Below are positions 20,565-30,319 of a stretch of DNA of 64,000 nucleotides, piece after piece. This stretch comes from Kaistia defluvii (GTDB taxonomy: Bacteria > Pseudomonadota > Alphaproteobacteria > Rhizobiales > Kaistiaceae), in the NCBI RefSeq assembly GCF_026343955.1, contig NZ_JAPKNI010000005.1, forward strand, positions 372,001-436,000. The letters run 5' to 3'. The notes below the pieces were generated by a model. It had not been told where the DNA came from and ran no database searches. It was given only the letters and a program-made list of their open reading frames with translations. The position numbers and the translations under genes are program-made. Position 1 is the first letter of the stretch. Each line of letters opens with the position of its first letter.

Positions 20565-21180
20565 GGGGCCTTACCGTGGCATGGGTCGTTCAACAAGAAC
20601 ACTCCAGGCAAAACGCCAAACCTAACGTCGCACGACCGCACGACGCCTACACGTTCATCAACAGGCTAGGGATCGTTGCATAATACGGCGGCAATCGGTG
20701 GCTGCCAAGTCGGCAAGGCCTGTTTTCCTCACCACAACGCCGCTTCCCACGGTCTCGTCCGGCACGGATCTGCGGGAAGGCGGGCCGCGCTTCGCACGAT
20801 CGGATATCACCCCGTGCCGCAAGGCGCCGTCTGCCGCGTCTCCGGCTTGAACGCGGCACGGCGGCGGCGTCTGGCCATCTCCGTGAATGGCATCAGGGAC
20901 CACGGGCCCCGCCCGCGCATCGGAAGGCATGCCCGCCGAGGCAGGCCGTCGCCCGCTTGATCATCGCCGCCTCGCCCGGCATCGCGGAACCGTTGCCGGA
21001 TCGCGCGCAACGGTGTGCCGTTCGCCCGCTGGTACAGCCTGATTTCGGATGTCCGACTGCGTCTTCTTCGACGCCCCCAACGTCCTGGCGTTCCTCGACG
21101 CGGTCGGAACCGATCCCGAAGGGATCATGGCACCGGAGTGGGCCCGCCGGCAGCTTGTGTCGACGGGCCGCAGAGTCCGC
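20565..21180. other. Gene-poor, apparently decayed segment
   Basis: Only short overlapping frames exist, and none has a recognisable family or convincing start. A plus-strand frame at 21049 (beginning MSDCVFFDAPNVLAFLDAVG) has plausible composition for about 45 residues and could be a gene remnant. The segment lies between the truncated NusG-like gene and the RiPP-like mini-gene, both on the minus strand. Confidence 0.45.
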
Positions 21181-21273
21181 TTAGCAGGGCTGGTTGGACG
21201 TGCAGACAACCGCCGCAATGCGCTGCAGCTGTGCACCCTTGGAAAGGACCGGACGCTCGTAGGTCTTCTTCAT
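21181..21273 (-). CDS. RiPP-like precursor peptide, 30 residues
   Basis: Starts MKKTYERPVLSKGAQLQ and ends CTSNQPC. GAGGGG lies about 8 nt upstream of the ATG at 21273, a strong ribosome site. The Y-x-x-P-x-L leader (Tyr5, Pro8, Leu10) matches the leader recognised by RiPP recognition elements in lasso-type systems. The tail has two Cys (24 and 30) but no Asp or Glu, so a classical lasso ring is unlikely; another class, a disulfide or an unprocessed relic is possible. No cyclase, protease or recognition protein is encoded within the window. Confidence 0.6.
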   Translation of the reverse strand: MKKTYERPVLSKGAQLQRIAAVVCTSNQPC

Positions 21274-21604
21274 AATGTTGCCCCTCAGGCGTTGTTGACG
21301 CTGCGTTCTCTGCCACCATGGCAGGCTCCTGTCGATTGCAAGCCGGCAACACCGCACACGAAATTCCGGTGCACTGGCGACAGGCTCGCGCCTCCCGGCC
21401 ACAACCGGCGTCCACGCCGCCCCGTCAAGGCGTGCAGGCTCGATCGCCCGGGCCGTCGAGATCGCCACCGTCGCGCGCCTCAAGGCGTTCCTGGCGGGAC
21501 GCCTGCTCCCGCCCGACAAGGTGCGGCCTGATCGTGGAACCGATCCGCTCCAATGCCCCCGCCCCCCTGTCGCGCCGGCTCGGTGCCTATTCTCATGCAA
21601 CATG
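21274..21604. other. Gene-poor spacer upstream of RiPP-like gene
   Basis: No supported gene was seen. A plus-strand frame near 21422-21540 reads plausible protein (ARAVEIATVARLKAFLAG) but has no start, family or ribosome site, so it may be a remnant. The promoter of the mini-gene should lie within the first 150 bp on the minus strand; none was clear. Confidence 0.4.
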
Positions 21605-21633
21605 CTGACGTAGGGACATTCTGTCCATACTAT
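21605..21633 (+). promoter_or_regulatory. Sigma70-like promoter of araC-type gene
   Basis: CTGACG (-35) and TACTAT (-10) are separated by 17 bp, 52 bp before the ATG at 21685. The spacer contains a small inverted repeat, GGACA-TTC-TGTCC. Confidence 0.5.
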
Positions 21634-21684
21634 GCTCAAGGCGAGGCGGAGAGCGCCTGCGGCATTCCTGGAGCCGGTTGATCG

Positions 21685-22713
21685 ATGTGGGATCGAAACT
21701 CTGTCAGCCTGTCACTGATCCACATGCTCCCCATGGTGGCTGGGCACAGGGGAGTGTCGCTCGATAGCATTCTGGCAAGGGCCGGTTTGGCCCGAGATGC
21801 GCTTTCACAAACAGGCCTTGTCGCGGCAAGGAGCCAGGTCTGCTCGCTCTTGAACGAACTGTCGCGCCGGTCCGGCGAGGCGACGATCGGGTTCGACTTG
21901 GCGGCAGCCGCCGACCCGACCAAGCTGGGGCTGACCGGACGAGCGCTTTTCGGAGGGCGGACATTGCGGGAATGCCTGGTTCTGCACGCCCGCCACATGC
22001 CGACCCTGCAGGGTGGCGTAAGCATGGGGCTCGACGTTAGGGATGGCCGGGCTCACTGGCGCCACGCGATGGCCAATAGCGATGCCGCGCATGCCGGCGT
22101 GCTGAACGAGGGCATCGCCGCCTTCGTGCTGGCTGCGCTGCGCGCGATTGCAGGCGCGGATGGCGTCGACGCACAAATCACGCTTCCGCATCGGCCGAGG
22201 GCGTCGAGCCGATTGTATGAGGAAAAACTCGGGGCCGGCGTCTCCTTCGGCAACGGCGTCGGCATTTCGGTGAGCTTCGATGCGGCCTGGCTCGACCGCC
22301 CCAATCCTCATCTAGGAGGGTCGCGGCTGGCCGAGGAGCCCGGCGAGGCCATCGTCGACAGCCAGGATTGGAACCAGGACGACACGCTGACGATGGCCCT
22401 GGAACGGATCTTTTCCAGCGCCGCCCTGGCGGGAACGCTCTCGCTGCTCGATGCGTCCCGCAGCCTCGGCATTGCCCCGCGCAGCCTTCAGCGACGGCTG
22501 CTCGCCTCCGGCACATCGTTTGAAGCCTTGGTCGATACATGGCGGCGCAGCCTTGCCCGCACTCAGCTAGCCGACCCGGCACTGCCTGTCGGCTCGATTT
22601 CCAGGTCCCTCGGCTATAGCGATCCCGCGCATTTCGTCCGCGCATTCCGACGTTGGGAGGGCATCACCCCGCTCGCCTATCGGCGAATCGTCGTGGCGCG
22701 AAATGGCAATTGA
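21685..22713 (+). CDS. AraC-family regulator (OruR/ArgR-like N-terminal domain)
   Basis: 342 residues. The N-terminal ~200 residues fit the Arabinose_bd-type domain of AraC regulators (GVSLDSILARAGL, FGGRTLRECLVLHARHMPTLQGG). The C-terminal tandem HTH includes SLLDASRSLGIAPRSLQRRLLASGTSFEALVDTWRR and ISRSLGYSDPAHFVRAFRRWEGITPLAYRR, the family signature. The effector is unknown. It lies 72 bp upstream of the sulfatase gene on the same strand, which is a plausible target. Confidence 0.9.
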   Translation: MWDRNSVSLSLIHMLPMVAGHRGVSLDSILARAGLARDALSQTGLVAARSQVCSLLNELSRRSGEATIGFDLAAAADPTKLGLTGRALFGGRTLRECLVLHARHMPTLQGGVSMGLDVRDGRAHWRHAMANSDAAHAGVLNEGIAAFVLAALRAIAGADGVDAQITLPHRPRASSRLYEEKLGAGVSFGNGVGISVSFDAAWLDRPNPHLGGSRLAEEPGEAIVDSQDWNQDDTLTMALERIFSSAALAGTLSLLDASRSLGIAPRSLQRRLLASGTSFEALVDTWRRSLARTQLADPALPVGSISRSLGYSDPAHFVRAFRRWEGITPLAYRRIVVARNGN

Positions 22714-22785
22714 GCGCGGCCAGACTTGTCTCTACGGCAATGGGTAACACTCTTTCGCAGCCTCTCGTTCCGAAGGGGAACGCCC

Positions 22786-24261
22786 ATGCCGAAGTCAGAA
22801 CGCGTGCAGCCCGCAAACGCCTCGTCACCCAGCCGCCGGGATGTGATGGCCGGCGGCGGCGCCTTCCTTGCCGCCATGGCGGGACTGTCGCTGCTCGCCG
22901 GGCAGGCCCGCGCGGCGGGGACCACGCGCCCTCACATCCTCTACATCATGGCCGACGACCTCGGTTTCGCGGATGTCGGCTTCCACGGCTCGGACATCCG
23001 AACGCCCCATCTCGACAATCTCGCTACCGGCGGGGCGAAACTGCATCAATTCTACACGCAGTGCATGTGCACCCCGACCCGCGCCGCTCTGATGACGGGG
23101 CGCTATCCGCTGCGCTATGGCCTGCAGACCGGCGTGATCCCCTCGGGGGGCAGCTACGGCCTCGCGACGGACGAGTTCCTGCTGCCGCAGGCGCTGCAAC
23201 AGGCGGGCTACGCCACCGCCCTTGTCGGTAAATGGCATCTTGGCCATGCGGATCAGAAATACTGGCCGCGACAGAGGGGCTTCGACACCTTCTACGGGCC
23301 GCTCGTGGGCGAGATCGATCACTTCAAGCACGAAGCGCATGGGGTGACCGATTGGTACCGCGACAACAAGCTGGTCGAGGAAGAGGGCTACGATACCGAG
23401 TTATTCGGCGCCGAGGCCGTTCGGATGATCGGAGGGCACGATCCCGACAAGCCGCTCTTCCTCTATCTGGCTTTCACCGCGCCGCACACGCCCTTCCAGG
23501 CGCCCAAGCGCTTTCTCGATATCTATGCCGACATCGAGGATCCGTCCCGCCGCACCTACGCCGCGATGATCACCGCGATGGACGAACAGATCGGCAAGGT
23601 CGTGGAGGCGCTCGAAACGCGTGGCATGCGGGAGAACACGCTGATCGTCTTCCATTCCGACAATGGCGGAACCCGCTCGAAAATGTTTGCCGGCGAGAGC
23701 GCCGTGTCGGGCGATCTTCCCGCCAGCAACGCACCGTATCGCGAAGGCAAGGGCACGCTGTACGAGGGCGGCACGCGCGTCGTGGGGCTGGCGAACTGGC
23801 CAGGCCAGATCCCGCCGGCCGAAGTCGACGCGGCCCTGCATGTCGTCGACATGCTGCCGACGCTCGCGAAACTGGCGGGAGCCGACCTGTCCGCTTCCAA
23901 GACGCTGGACGGGCAGGACATCTGGCCGACGCTTGCGTCCGGAAGCACGATCCGCACCGAGCTGGTCTACAATATCGAGCCGACGCAGGGCGCCGTTCGG
24001 CACGGGCAATGGAAGCTGCTCTGGCAGGCAGTGCTTCCGCCCAAGATCGAGCTGTTCGACCTCGATGCCGATCCCGGCGAAACCAGGGACGTGTCGCGGA
24101 ACCATCCCGAGAAAGTGGCGGAACTGCAGGCCCGGGTCGTTGAACTGGCTCAGGCCATGGCCCCGCCGCTGTTCTACGGCAGCGCGCTGAAGCTCACCCT
24201 CTCCTCGCCGCTCTCGACGCCCAACGCGGCGCTCTACGAGATGGGCCTGGAATCCGACTAG
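22786..24261 (+). CDS. Exported arylsulfatase-family sulfatase
   Basis: 491 residues; ATG at 22786 after AAGGGGA. A Tat-type signal (SRRDVM at 16-21, a hydrophobic stretch, cleavage near AQARA-AG) indicates folded export. The sulfatase signature CTPTRAALMTG has Cys95 for formylglycine conversion and Arg99. Metal ligands are in MADDLGFADVG (Asp57/58) and HSDNGG, and GKWHLGH carries the Lys-x-His. The overall form resembles arylsulfatase B/I/J types acting on sulfated sugars. The formylglycine-generating enzyme is not in this window. Confidence 0.92.
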   Translation: MPKSERVQPANASSPSRRDVMAGGGAFLAAMAGLSLLAGQARAAGTTRPHILYIMADDLGFADVGFHGSDIRTPHLDNLATGGAKLHQFYTQCMCTPTRAALMTGRYPLRYGLQTGVIPSGGSYGLATDEFLLPQALQQAGYATALVGKWHLGHADQKYWPRQRGFDTFYGPLVGEIDHFKHEAHGVTDWYRDNKLVEEEGYDTELFGAEAVRMIGGHDPDKPLFLYLAFTAPHTPFQAPKRFLDIYADIEDPSRRTYAAMITAMDEQIGKVVEALETRGMRENTLIVFHSDNGGTRSKMFAGESAVSGDLPASNAPYREGKGTLYEGGTRVVGLANWPGQIPPAEVDAALHVVDMLPTLAKLAGADLSASKTLDGQDIWPTLASGSTIRTELVYNIEPTQGAVRHGQWKLLWQAVLPPKIELFDLDADPGETRDVSRNHPEKVAELQARVVELAQAMAPPLFYGSALKLTLSSPLSTPNAALYEMGLESD

Positions 24262-24588
24262 GCCGTTCCGGAGAACCGCCTGCAGGATGCAACCGAGCGT
24301 GTGTCCCGCCTTGGCGGGATGCACCCGGATCCGGCCGCAGAGCGACGGCAACGGCGGCGGATGGCGTCCTCATCGCGACAATCGCATTCGCCCTGATCGC
24401 AGCCGCCCCGGAACGAAATCGATGCAGGTCGGCAATCCCGTGCCGCATCCCGATCGCGCGGATGGGCGGGCACGCGACTGAAATCGTCGCAAATCCCAGG
24501 AAGCGCGCCGCAACACGCACACGACATGCAGCCATCGAAAAAGACGGACCACGACAGAATAGGCTGTTGGCTTGATTACGGAGGTGAG
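24262..24588. other. Spacer between sulfatase gene and tRNA-Gln
   Basis: No credible gene or strong hairpin with T-run was seen. The 3' flank of the tRNA, where a terminator would be expected on the minus strand, shows nothing clear. Confidence 0.4.
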
Positions 24589-24662
24589 TGGCTGGGGAAC
24601 CTGGATTCGAACCAAGACTAACGGAGTCAGAGTCCGTCGTTCTACCGTTAAACTATTCCCCA
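24589..24662 (-). tRNA. tRNA-Gln (anticodon CTG)
   Basis: 74 nt including an encoded CCA. The acceptor stem TGGGGAA pairs with TTCCCCA; the anticodon stem ACGGA/TCCGT holds the loop CTCTGAC with anticodon CTG; the T loop is GGTTCGAATCC. The first pair is U-A with discriminator G, the usual form for bacterial glutamine tRNA. In organisms with GatCAB it is first charged with Glu by GltX and then amidated; gltX and gatB are both in this window. Confidence 0.95.
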
Positions 24663-25049
24663 ACAAGGCCGCTTTGCTGTCTCGCAGATGGTCCGGATCG
24701 TTCGATCCGCCGGAGACGTTTGCCGCTGGCCGCGCCGTGGGTGTGGAGATAGGGGGTTTCGGCGGCCCGGTCAAGCGACTGTTTCGGCAATCCCTTCGCA
24801 ATCCACAGCCCCCCTATCGCCGGTCGAAATTTTCGGGGCATCCATCCGCACCCGGGCGGGACGACGCGCCCGCCTTTCCGCGCCGCGCCACGGCGCGCCG
24901 GTTTTTTTCGCCCGAAAGTCCGCTCCTCCACGCCGACGCCTCCCCCCGGCTTGCACGCGCCCCCCTCCCGATGCACAGACCGGCCGGACGACAGGGGCAG
25001 CGTCGATGCCGCAGCGATTCACATCCCTAGACCGTTCGGAATCGCTACA
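24663..25049. other. Spacer upstream of ICMT-like gene
   Basis: No supported gene was seen. It must contain the tRNA-Gln promoter on the minus strand and the promoter of the gene at 25050. The sequence from about 24830 to 24990 is C-rich and shows no clear motif. Confidence 0.4.
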
Positions 25050-25700
25050 ATGCAACGAGGTCAGGTTCTTCTTCTCTCCTGCGGCGGGCACAATGTGCGA
25101 CCAGTAGCGCTCAACCAGAGACTGCGTATCCATCTCGTTCAGCTCGCGGCGGTGATCTTCGCCCTGCTTCTGCTGCTGGTGCGACCCTATTGGAGCGGGG
25201 AAATCCATGAGTTCCTCGAATCGGCGGGGTTCTGCCTGGTGCTCGTCTGCGTCGCCGGCCGGATGTGGAGCATTCTCTATATCGGCTCGCGCAAGAACCG
25301 CGCCCTGACCACGCTCGGCCCCTATTCGATGACGCGAAATCCGCTCTATCTGTTCTCCACGATTGGCGCGGTGGGGGTCGGCCTGATCTTCGGATCCATC
25401 CTGATCGCGCTGATGCTCGGGCTGTTCAGCTATCTCGCCTTCACCATGACCGCCACCAAGGAGGCGGATCACCTGAAGACCCTGTTCGGGCCGGAATTCG
25501 ACGCCTATGCCGCGCGCACGCCGCTGTTCTGGCCGAAATTCTCCCTCTACCGCGATAGCGCCGATGTCGCCTTCTCCCCCCATGCGCTGAAGCGGACCTT
25601 CCTGGACGGCCTGCTTTTCCTGGCGATCTTCCCGCTGATGGAAGGGCTGGAATATGTGCAGAGCCAGGGCTTTCTGCCGGTGCTGGCGCGTCTCTACTGA
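25050..25700 (+). CDS. Isoprenylcysteine methyltransferase-like membrane protein
   Basis: 216 residues with about five hydrophobic helices. The central segment GPYSMTRNPLYLFSTIGAVGVGL is the R-N-P-x-Y signature of the ICMT/PEMT membrane methyltransferase superfamily, and KEADHLKTLFGPEFDAYAARTPLFWPK is the conserved E-x-x-L-x-x-x-F-G-x-x-Y-x-x-Y-like region. It probably methylates a lipid or small molecule at the inner membrane; the substrate is unknown. The start at 25050 has GGAATC upstream; a GTG at 25093 is an alternative. Confidence 0.75.
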   Translation: MQRGQVLLLSCGGHNVRPVALNQRLRIHLVQLAAVIFALLLLLVRPYWSGEIHEFLESAGFCLVLVCVAGRMWSILYIGSRKNRALTTLGPYSMTRNPLYLFSTIGAVGVGLIFGSILIALMLGLFSYLAFTMTATKEADHLKTLFGPEFDAYAARTPLFWPKFSLYRDSADVAFSPHALKRTFLDGLLFLAIFPLMEGLEYVQSQGFLPVLARLY

Positions 25701-26131
25701 CGGCGCCTTCCCCCCATGGAGGAACCGTCGCCGCGTGTCGCTCCCGTCGCGGCCGCCTTTCCCGGGCCGCCCCTGGCTTGCCGGAGGCACAGGGCCGGCG
25801 CCGCACATCCCCGGAGGCAGCGCCCGTCGCGCCGCCTTCCGTCGCCTGAAGGACCTTACGAGGCGGCTTACGAGTCTTCGGCCGCTGCGCTAAGCTTCTC
25901 CGTCCGGGCGCAGCGTTCGCGCTCGGCAACAGGGGAACGGATGCATTCGGAAGCGCCGGAGTTGTGCCAAACTTTGACAAAACAGGCGGAAAGCCGCGAA
26001 GCGCCTCGACTCCAAGCGACATCCAAGTTTCAAGAATGCATGCTAGCGTTGAAAGTAGACGGCTTAACATCAGGCCGGCCAGGGGGCCGCGCCGGGGCAA
26101 CTGGGCGAAACCTCGCCGAGGGAGAAGAAGC
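25701..26131. other. Upstream region of ABC importer operon
   Basis: No supported gene was seen. A good -35 hexamer TTGACA occurs at 25974-25979 but no matching -10 lies at standard spacing. The 50 bp before the start at 26132 end in GAGGGAGAAGAAG, a strong ribosome site. No riboswitch consensus was recognised. Confidence 0.4.
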
Positions 26132-27235
26132 ATGAAGACGAACTGGATGCGGATTTCGGTTTCCGCGCTCGCCATCTGCGCAACGTCGGGCGTGGCTTTC
26201 GGCCAGAGCATGGACGAGCTGATCGCCGCGGCGAAGAAGGAAGGCCAGCTCACCACCATCGCCCTTCCGCATGACTGGTGCGGCTATGGCGCCGTCATCG
26301 AAGGCTTCAAGGCCAAGTATGGCATCGCCGTCAACGAGCTGAACCCCGACGCGGGCTCCGGCGACGAGATCGAGGCAATCAAGGCCAACAAGGGCAATAC
26401 CGGCCCGCAGGCGCCCGACGTCATCGATGTCGGTCTCTCCTTCGGCCCCTCGGCCAAGGCCGAGGGCCTGCTGCAGCCCTACAAGGTCTCGACCTGGGAC
26501 ACGATCCCGGACGCCGCCAAGGACGCCGAAGGCTACTGGTACGGCGACTACTACGGCGTGCTCTCCTTCCTGGTGAACACCGACATCGTCAAGACCGTGC
26601 CGCAGGACTGGCCGGACCTGCTTGCCGACGATCTCGCCAATTCCGTGGCTCTGGCCGGTGACCCGCGCGTCGCCAACCAGGCGATTCAGGGCGTCTTTGC
26701 CGCCGGCCTTTCCGGTTCGAAGGGCGATGTCGCCAAGGCCGGCGAGGAAGGCCTCAAGTTCTTCGCCGAGCTGAACAAGAAGGGCAACTTCGTGCCCGTC
26801 ATCGGCAAGTCGGCATCGCTGGCCCAGGGTTCGACCCCTGTGATCATCGCCTGGGATTACAACGCACTGAGCTGGCGCGACATTCTCAAGGGCAATCCGG
26901 CCGCCGAGGTCGTCGTGCCGAAGACCGGCGTCGTCGCCGGCGTCTATGTCCAGGCGATCAGCGCCTATGCGCCCCATCCGAACGCTGCCAAGCTGTGGAT
27001 GGAATATCTCTATTCCGACGAAGGCCAGCTCGGCTGGCTGAAGGGCTATTGCCACCCGATCCGCTTCGACGATCTCGCCAAGAACGGCAAGATCCCGGCC
27101 GATCTGCTGGCCAAGCTTCCGCCGGCCGATTCCTATGCCAAGGCGGTGTTCCCGACGGTCGAGCAGCAGAACGCTTCCAAGGAAGTAATCAGCAAGCAGT
27201 GGGATTCGGTCGTCGGCGCCGAAGTCGCCAAGTAG
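26132..27235 (+). CDS. ABC importer substrate-binding protein (AfuA/PotD class)
   Basis: 367 residues with a Sec signal (SVSALAICATSGVAFG). It is a periplasmic binding protein of the iron/spermidine/2-aminoethylphosphonate group. ELIAAAKKEGQLTTIALPHDWCGYGAVIEGFKAKYGI opens lobe 1; VDVGLSFGPSAKAEGLL, YGVLSFLVNTDIV and APHPNAAKLWMEYLYSDEGQ are typical of COG1840 proteins. The Fe-binding double-Tyr pattern was not evident, so an organic ligand is likelier. It is the first gene of a four-gene operon and is followed by a hairpin that should keep its expression highest. Confidence 0.88.
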   Translation: MKTNWMRISVSALAICATSGVAFGQSMDELIAAAKKEGQLTTIALPHDWCGYGAVIEGFKAKYGIAVNELNPDAGSGDEIEAIKANKGNTGPQAPDVIDVGLSFGPSAKAEGLLQPYKVSTWDTIPDAAKDAEGYWYGDYYGVLSFLVNTDIVKTVPQDWPDLLADDLANSVALAGDPRVANQAIQGVFAAGLSGSKGDVAKAGEEGLKFFAELNKKGNFVPVIGKSASLAQGSTPVIIAWDYNALSWRDILKGNPAAEVVVPKTGVVAGVYVQAISAYAPHPNAAKLWMEYLYSDEGQLGWLKGYCHPIRFDDLAKNGKIPADLLAKLPPADSYAKAVFPTVEQQNASKEVISKQWDSVVGAEVAK

Positions 27236-27265
27236 TCGACGTCCGCGGGCCACAGCCCCTCGCGA

Positions 27266-27304
27266 AACGGAAGAGCCTGGTCTTGACCAGGCTCTTTTCC
27301 GTTG
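27266..27304 (+). terminator. Intra-operon attenuating hairpin
   Basis: AAGAGCCTGGTC-TT-GACCAGGCTCTT at 27271-27296, extended by AACGG/CCGTT with a small bulge, is followed by only a short T-tract. It sits between the binding-protein gene and the permease genes. This is a common way to make more binding protein than membrane components. Confidence 0.7.
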
Positions 27305-27417
27305 CTTCGCCGGCTATGTCCGGCTGCGCGGCGCGGTTATTTCGGCCCTGCCCCTTGCCTCTTGTTGGGTGCGCCAGCATCCTGCAATCCTGAACCGACG
27401 GCCAGCACAGGGTGCCC

Positions 27418-28302
27418 ATGGCTCAATCGACAGTCGAGATCGCCACCACGAAGCCGCGCCCCATGTCGCTGAGCTGGCTTGGCGTCATGCCGTTCCTGAT
27501 CTTCGCGCTGATGTTCCTGATCCTGCCGGCGGGCTATCTCGTCATCGGCGCGTTCCAGACCCCGGATGGCAGCTTCACGCTGCAGAACATCGCCAATCTC
27601 AACCAGCCGACCATTATCCGGGCCTACCGGATGAGTATCGCGATCAGCGCGGCCTCCGCCCTGCTCGGCTCGCTGCTCGGCTTCGCGCTGGCGCTTGCCA
27701 TCGTCCTGGGCAAGCTGCCGCGGTGGGTACGACCGATGCTGATGACCTTTTCCGGCGTCGCCTCGCAATTCGCCGGAGTGCCGCTCGCCTTCGCCTTCCT
27801 GGCGACGCTGGGCCGAACCGGCCTGGTCACGGCGCTGCTGTTCAACATCTTTGGCATCAACATCTATCGCTACGGCTTCAACCTGCTCAGCTTCTCCGGG
27901 CTGACCATCACTTATCTCTATTTCCAGATCCCGCTGATGGTGCTGATCCTCACGCCGGCGCTGGACGGGCTGAAGCGCGAATGGCGCGAGGCGTCGTCGA
28001 TCCTGGGCGCATCGACCTGGCAATACTGGCGCATGATCGCGCTGCCGATCCTGTGGCCGAGCCTGCTCGGCGCCTTCATGCTGCTGTTCGCCAATTCCTT
28101 CGGCGCGATCGCGACGGCCTATGCGCTGACCGGCTCGTCGCTCAACATCATCACCATCCTGCTCTACGCGCAGATCCGCGGCGACGTGCTGCATGATCCC
28201 AATCTCGGTTATGCGCTGGCGCTGGGCATGATCCTGATCACCGGCATCTCGAACGGCATCTATATCTGGCTGAGCTCGCGCACGGGACGGTGGATCCGAT
28301 GA
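27418..28302 (+). CDS. ABC importer permease, subunit 1
   Basis: 294 residues with six or so transmembrane helices. The ABC permease EAA loop is EASSILGASTWQYWRMIALPILWPSLLGA. The N-terminal helix LGVMPFLIFALMFLILPAGYLVIG fits PotB-like permeases. The ATG at 27418 is chosen over the GTG at 27412. Its stop overlaps the next permease start (ATGA), so the two are coupled and probably form the membrane heterodimer. Confidence 0.9.
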   Translation: MAQSTVEIATTKPRPMSLSWLGVMPFLIFALMFLILPAGYLVIGAFQTPDGSFTLQNIANLNQPTIIRAYRMSIAISAASALLGSLLGFALALAIVLGKLPRWVRPMLMTFSGVASQFAGVPLAFAFLATLGRTGLVTALLFNIFGINIYRYGFNLLSFSGLTITYLYFQIPLMVLILTPALDGLKREWREASSILGASTWQYWRMIALPILWPSLLGAFMLLFANSFGAIATAYALTGSSLNIITILLYAQIRGDVLHDPNLGYALALGMILITGISNGIYIWLSSRTGRWIR

Positions 28303-29084
28303 AAGAGTCCCGTCTCTTCCCCTGGCTCGGCGTCATCTTCGGCGCGACCTATTTTCTGGTGCCGCTGATCGCGACGTTCGAGTTCTCGCTGCGGATGGAG
28401 CGCGGTCGCTATTCGTTCGAGGCCTATCGCATCGTCCTGGCCGATCCCTATTTCCAGGCGAGCTTCGGCTATTCGGCCGTGATCGCGGTCTGCACCATTC
28501 TCGTCGGCATCGCGCTTTCGGTGCCGACGGCCTATGTCGTGCAGCTGAAGCTGCCGCGCCTGCGCCCCGTCGTCGAGTTCATCACGCTGCTGCCGCTGGT
28601 CATTCCGGCGATCGTCATCGTGTTCGGCTATCTCCGCATGTACAATTCCTCGTCCTGGCTGCCGCTCACCTCCAGCGCGCGCGGAACCGATCTTCTGCTG
28701 ACCTTCAGCTATGTGACTCTCGCCCTGCCCTACATGTATCGCTCGGTCGATACCGGGCTTCGCGCGATCGATGTGCGGACCCTGACGGAAGCCGCGCAAA
28801 GCCTCGGCAGTTCGTGGCCGCGCATCCTGCTGACCGTGATCCTGCCCAATGTCCGCGTCGCCGTTCTCTCGGGCGCGTTCCTGACCTTCGCGATCGTCAT
28901 CGGCGAATTCACCATGGCAAGCCTGCTCAACCGCCCGGCCTTCGGTCCGTACCTGCAGCGGATCGGCGCCAACCGCGCCTATGAGCCGGCGGCGCTCGCC
29001 ATCATTGCCTTCGCCATCACCTGGGCCTGCATGGGCCTGATCAATCTATTCGCGGCCATGGGTCGACAGACCCAGCGCCGTTGA
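28299..29084 (+). CDS. ABC importer permease, subunit 2
   Basis: 261 residues with about six transmembrane helices, PotC-like. The EAA loop is TEAAQSLGSSWPRILLTVILPNVRVAVLSGA. Helix segments include LPLVIPAIVIVFGYLRMY. It starts inside the stop of subunit 1 by 4-bp overlap. Confidence 0.9.
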   Translation: MKESRLFPWLGVIFGATYFLVPLIATFEFSLRMERGRYSFEAYRIVLADPYFQASFGYSAVIAVCTILVGIALSVPTAYVVQLKLPRLRPVVEFITLLPLVIPAIVIVFGYLRMYNSSSWLPLTSSARGTDLLLTFSYVTLALPYMYRSVDTGLRAIDVRTLTEAAQSLGSSWPRILLTVILPNVRVAVLSGAFLTFAIVIGEFTMASLLNRPAFGPYLQRIGANRAYEPAALAIIAFAITWACMGLINLFAAMGRQTQRR

Positions 29085-29106
29085 ACGAGTTTCCAAGGAA
29101 GCGAAC

Positions 29107-30177
<1,071 letters not shown>

Positions 30178-30247
30178 GGGGCGGACCGGCGGTTTGTCGC
30201 GGCGAGTGTCTCGAGAGCTCCCATGTGGTGACAAACGCAGGTGAGCC

Positions 30248-30271
30248 CCCTCTCCCGCGCGCGGGAGAGGG
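30248..30271. repeat. 24-bp palindrome, possible dispersed repeat
   Basis: CCCTCTCCCGCG is followed immediately by its exact reverse complement, then GCCGGGGTGAGGG. This wording is widespread as an intergenic repeat in GC-rich proteobacteria. It lies between the convergent ATPase and GFA genes and may end transcription from both sides. Confidence 0.6.
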
Positions 30272-30319
30272 CCGGGGTGAGGGTCTTGCTTCCCGACGGC
30301 TTGGCAGCGACGACCGCCC

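Noticed and set aside
21181-21273. Classical lasso peptide assignment
   Set aside because: The tail after the leader has no Asp or Glu to close a macrolactam ring, and no lasso enzymes are present in the window.
21049-21531. Plus-strand frame beginning MSDCVFFDAPNVLAFL
   Set aside because: The first ~45 residues look plausible, but there is no clear ribosome site or family, and the rest is antisense to the RiPP-like gene. Kept only as a possible remnant.
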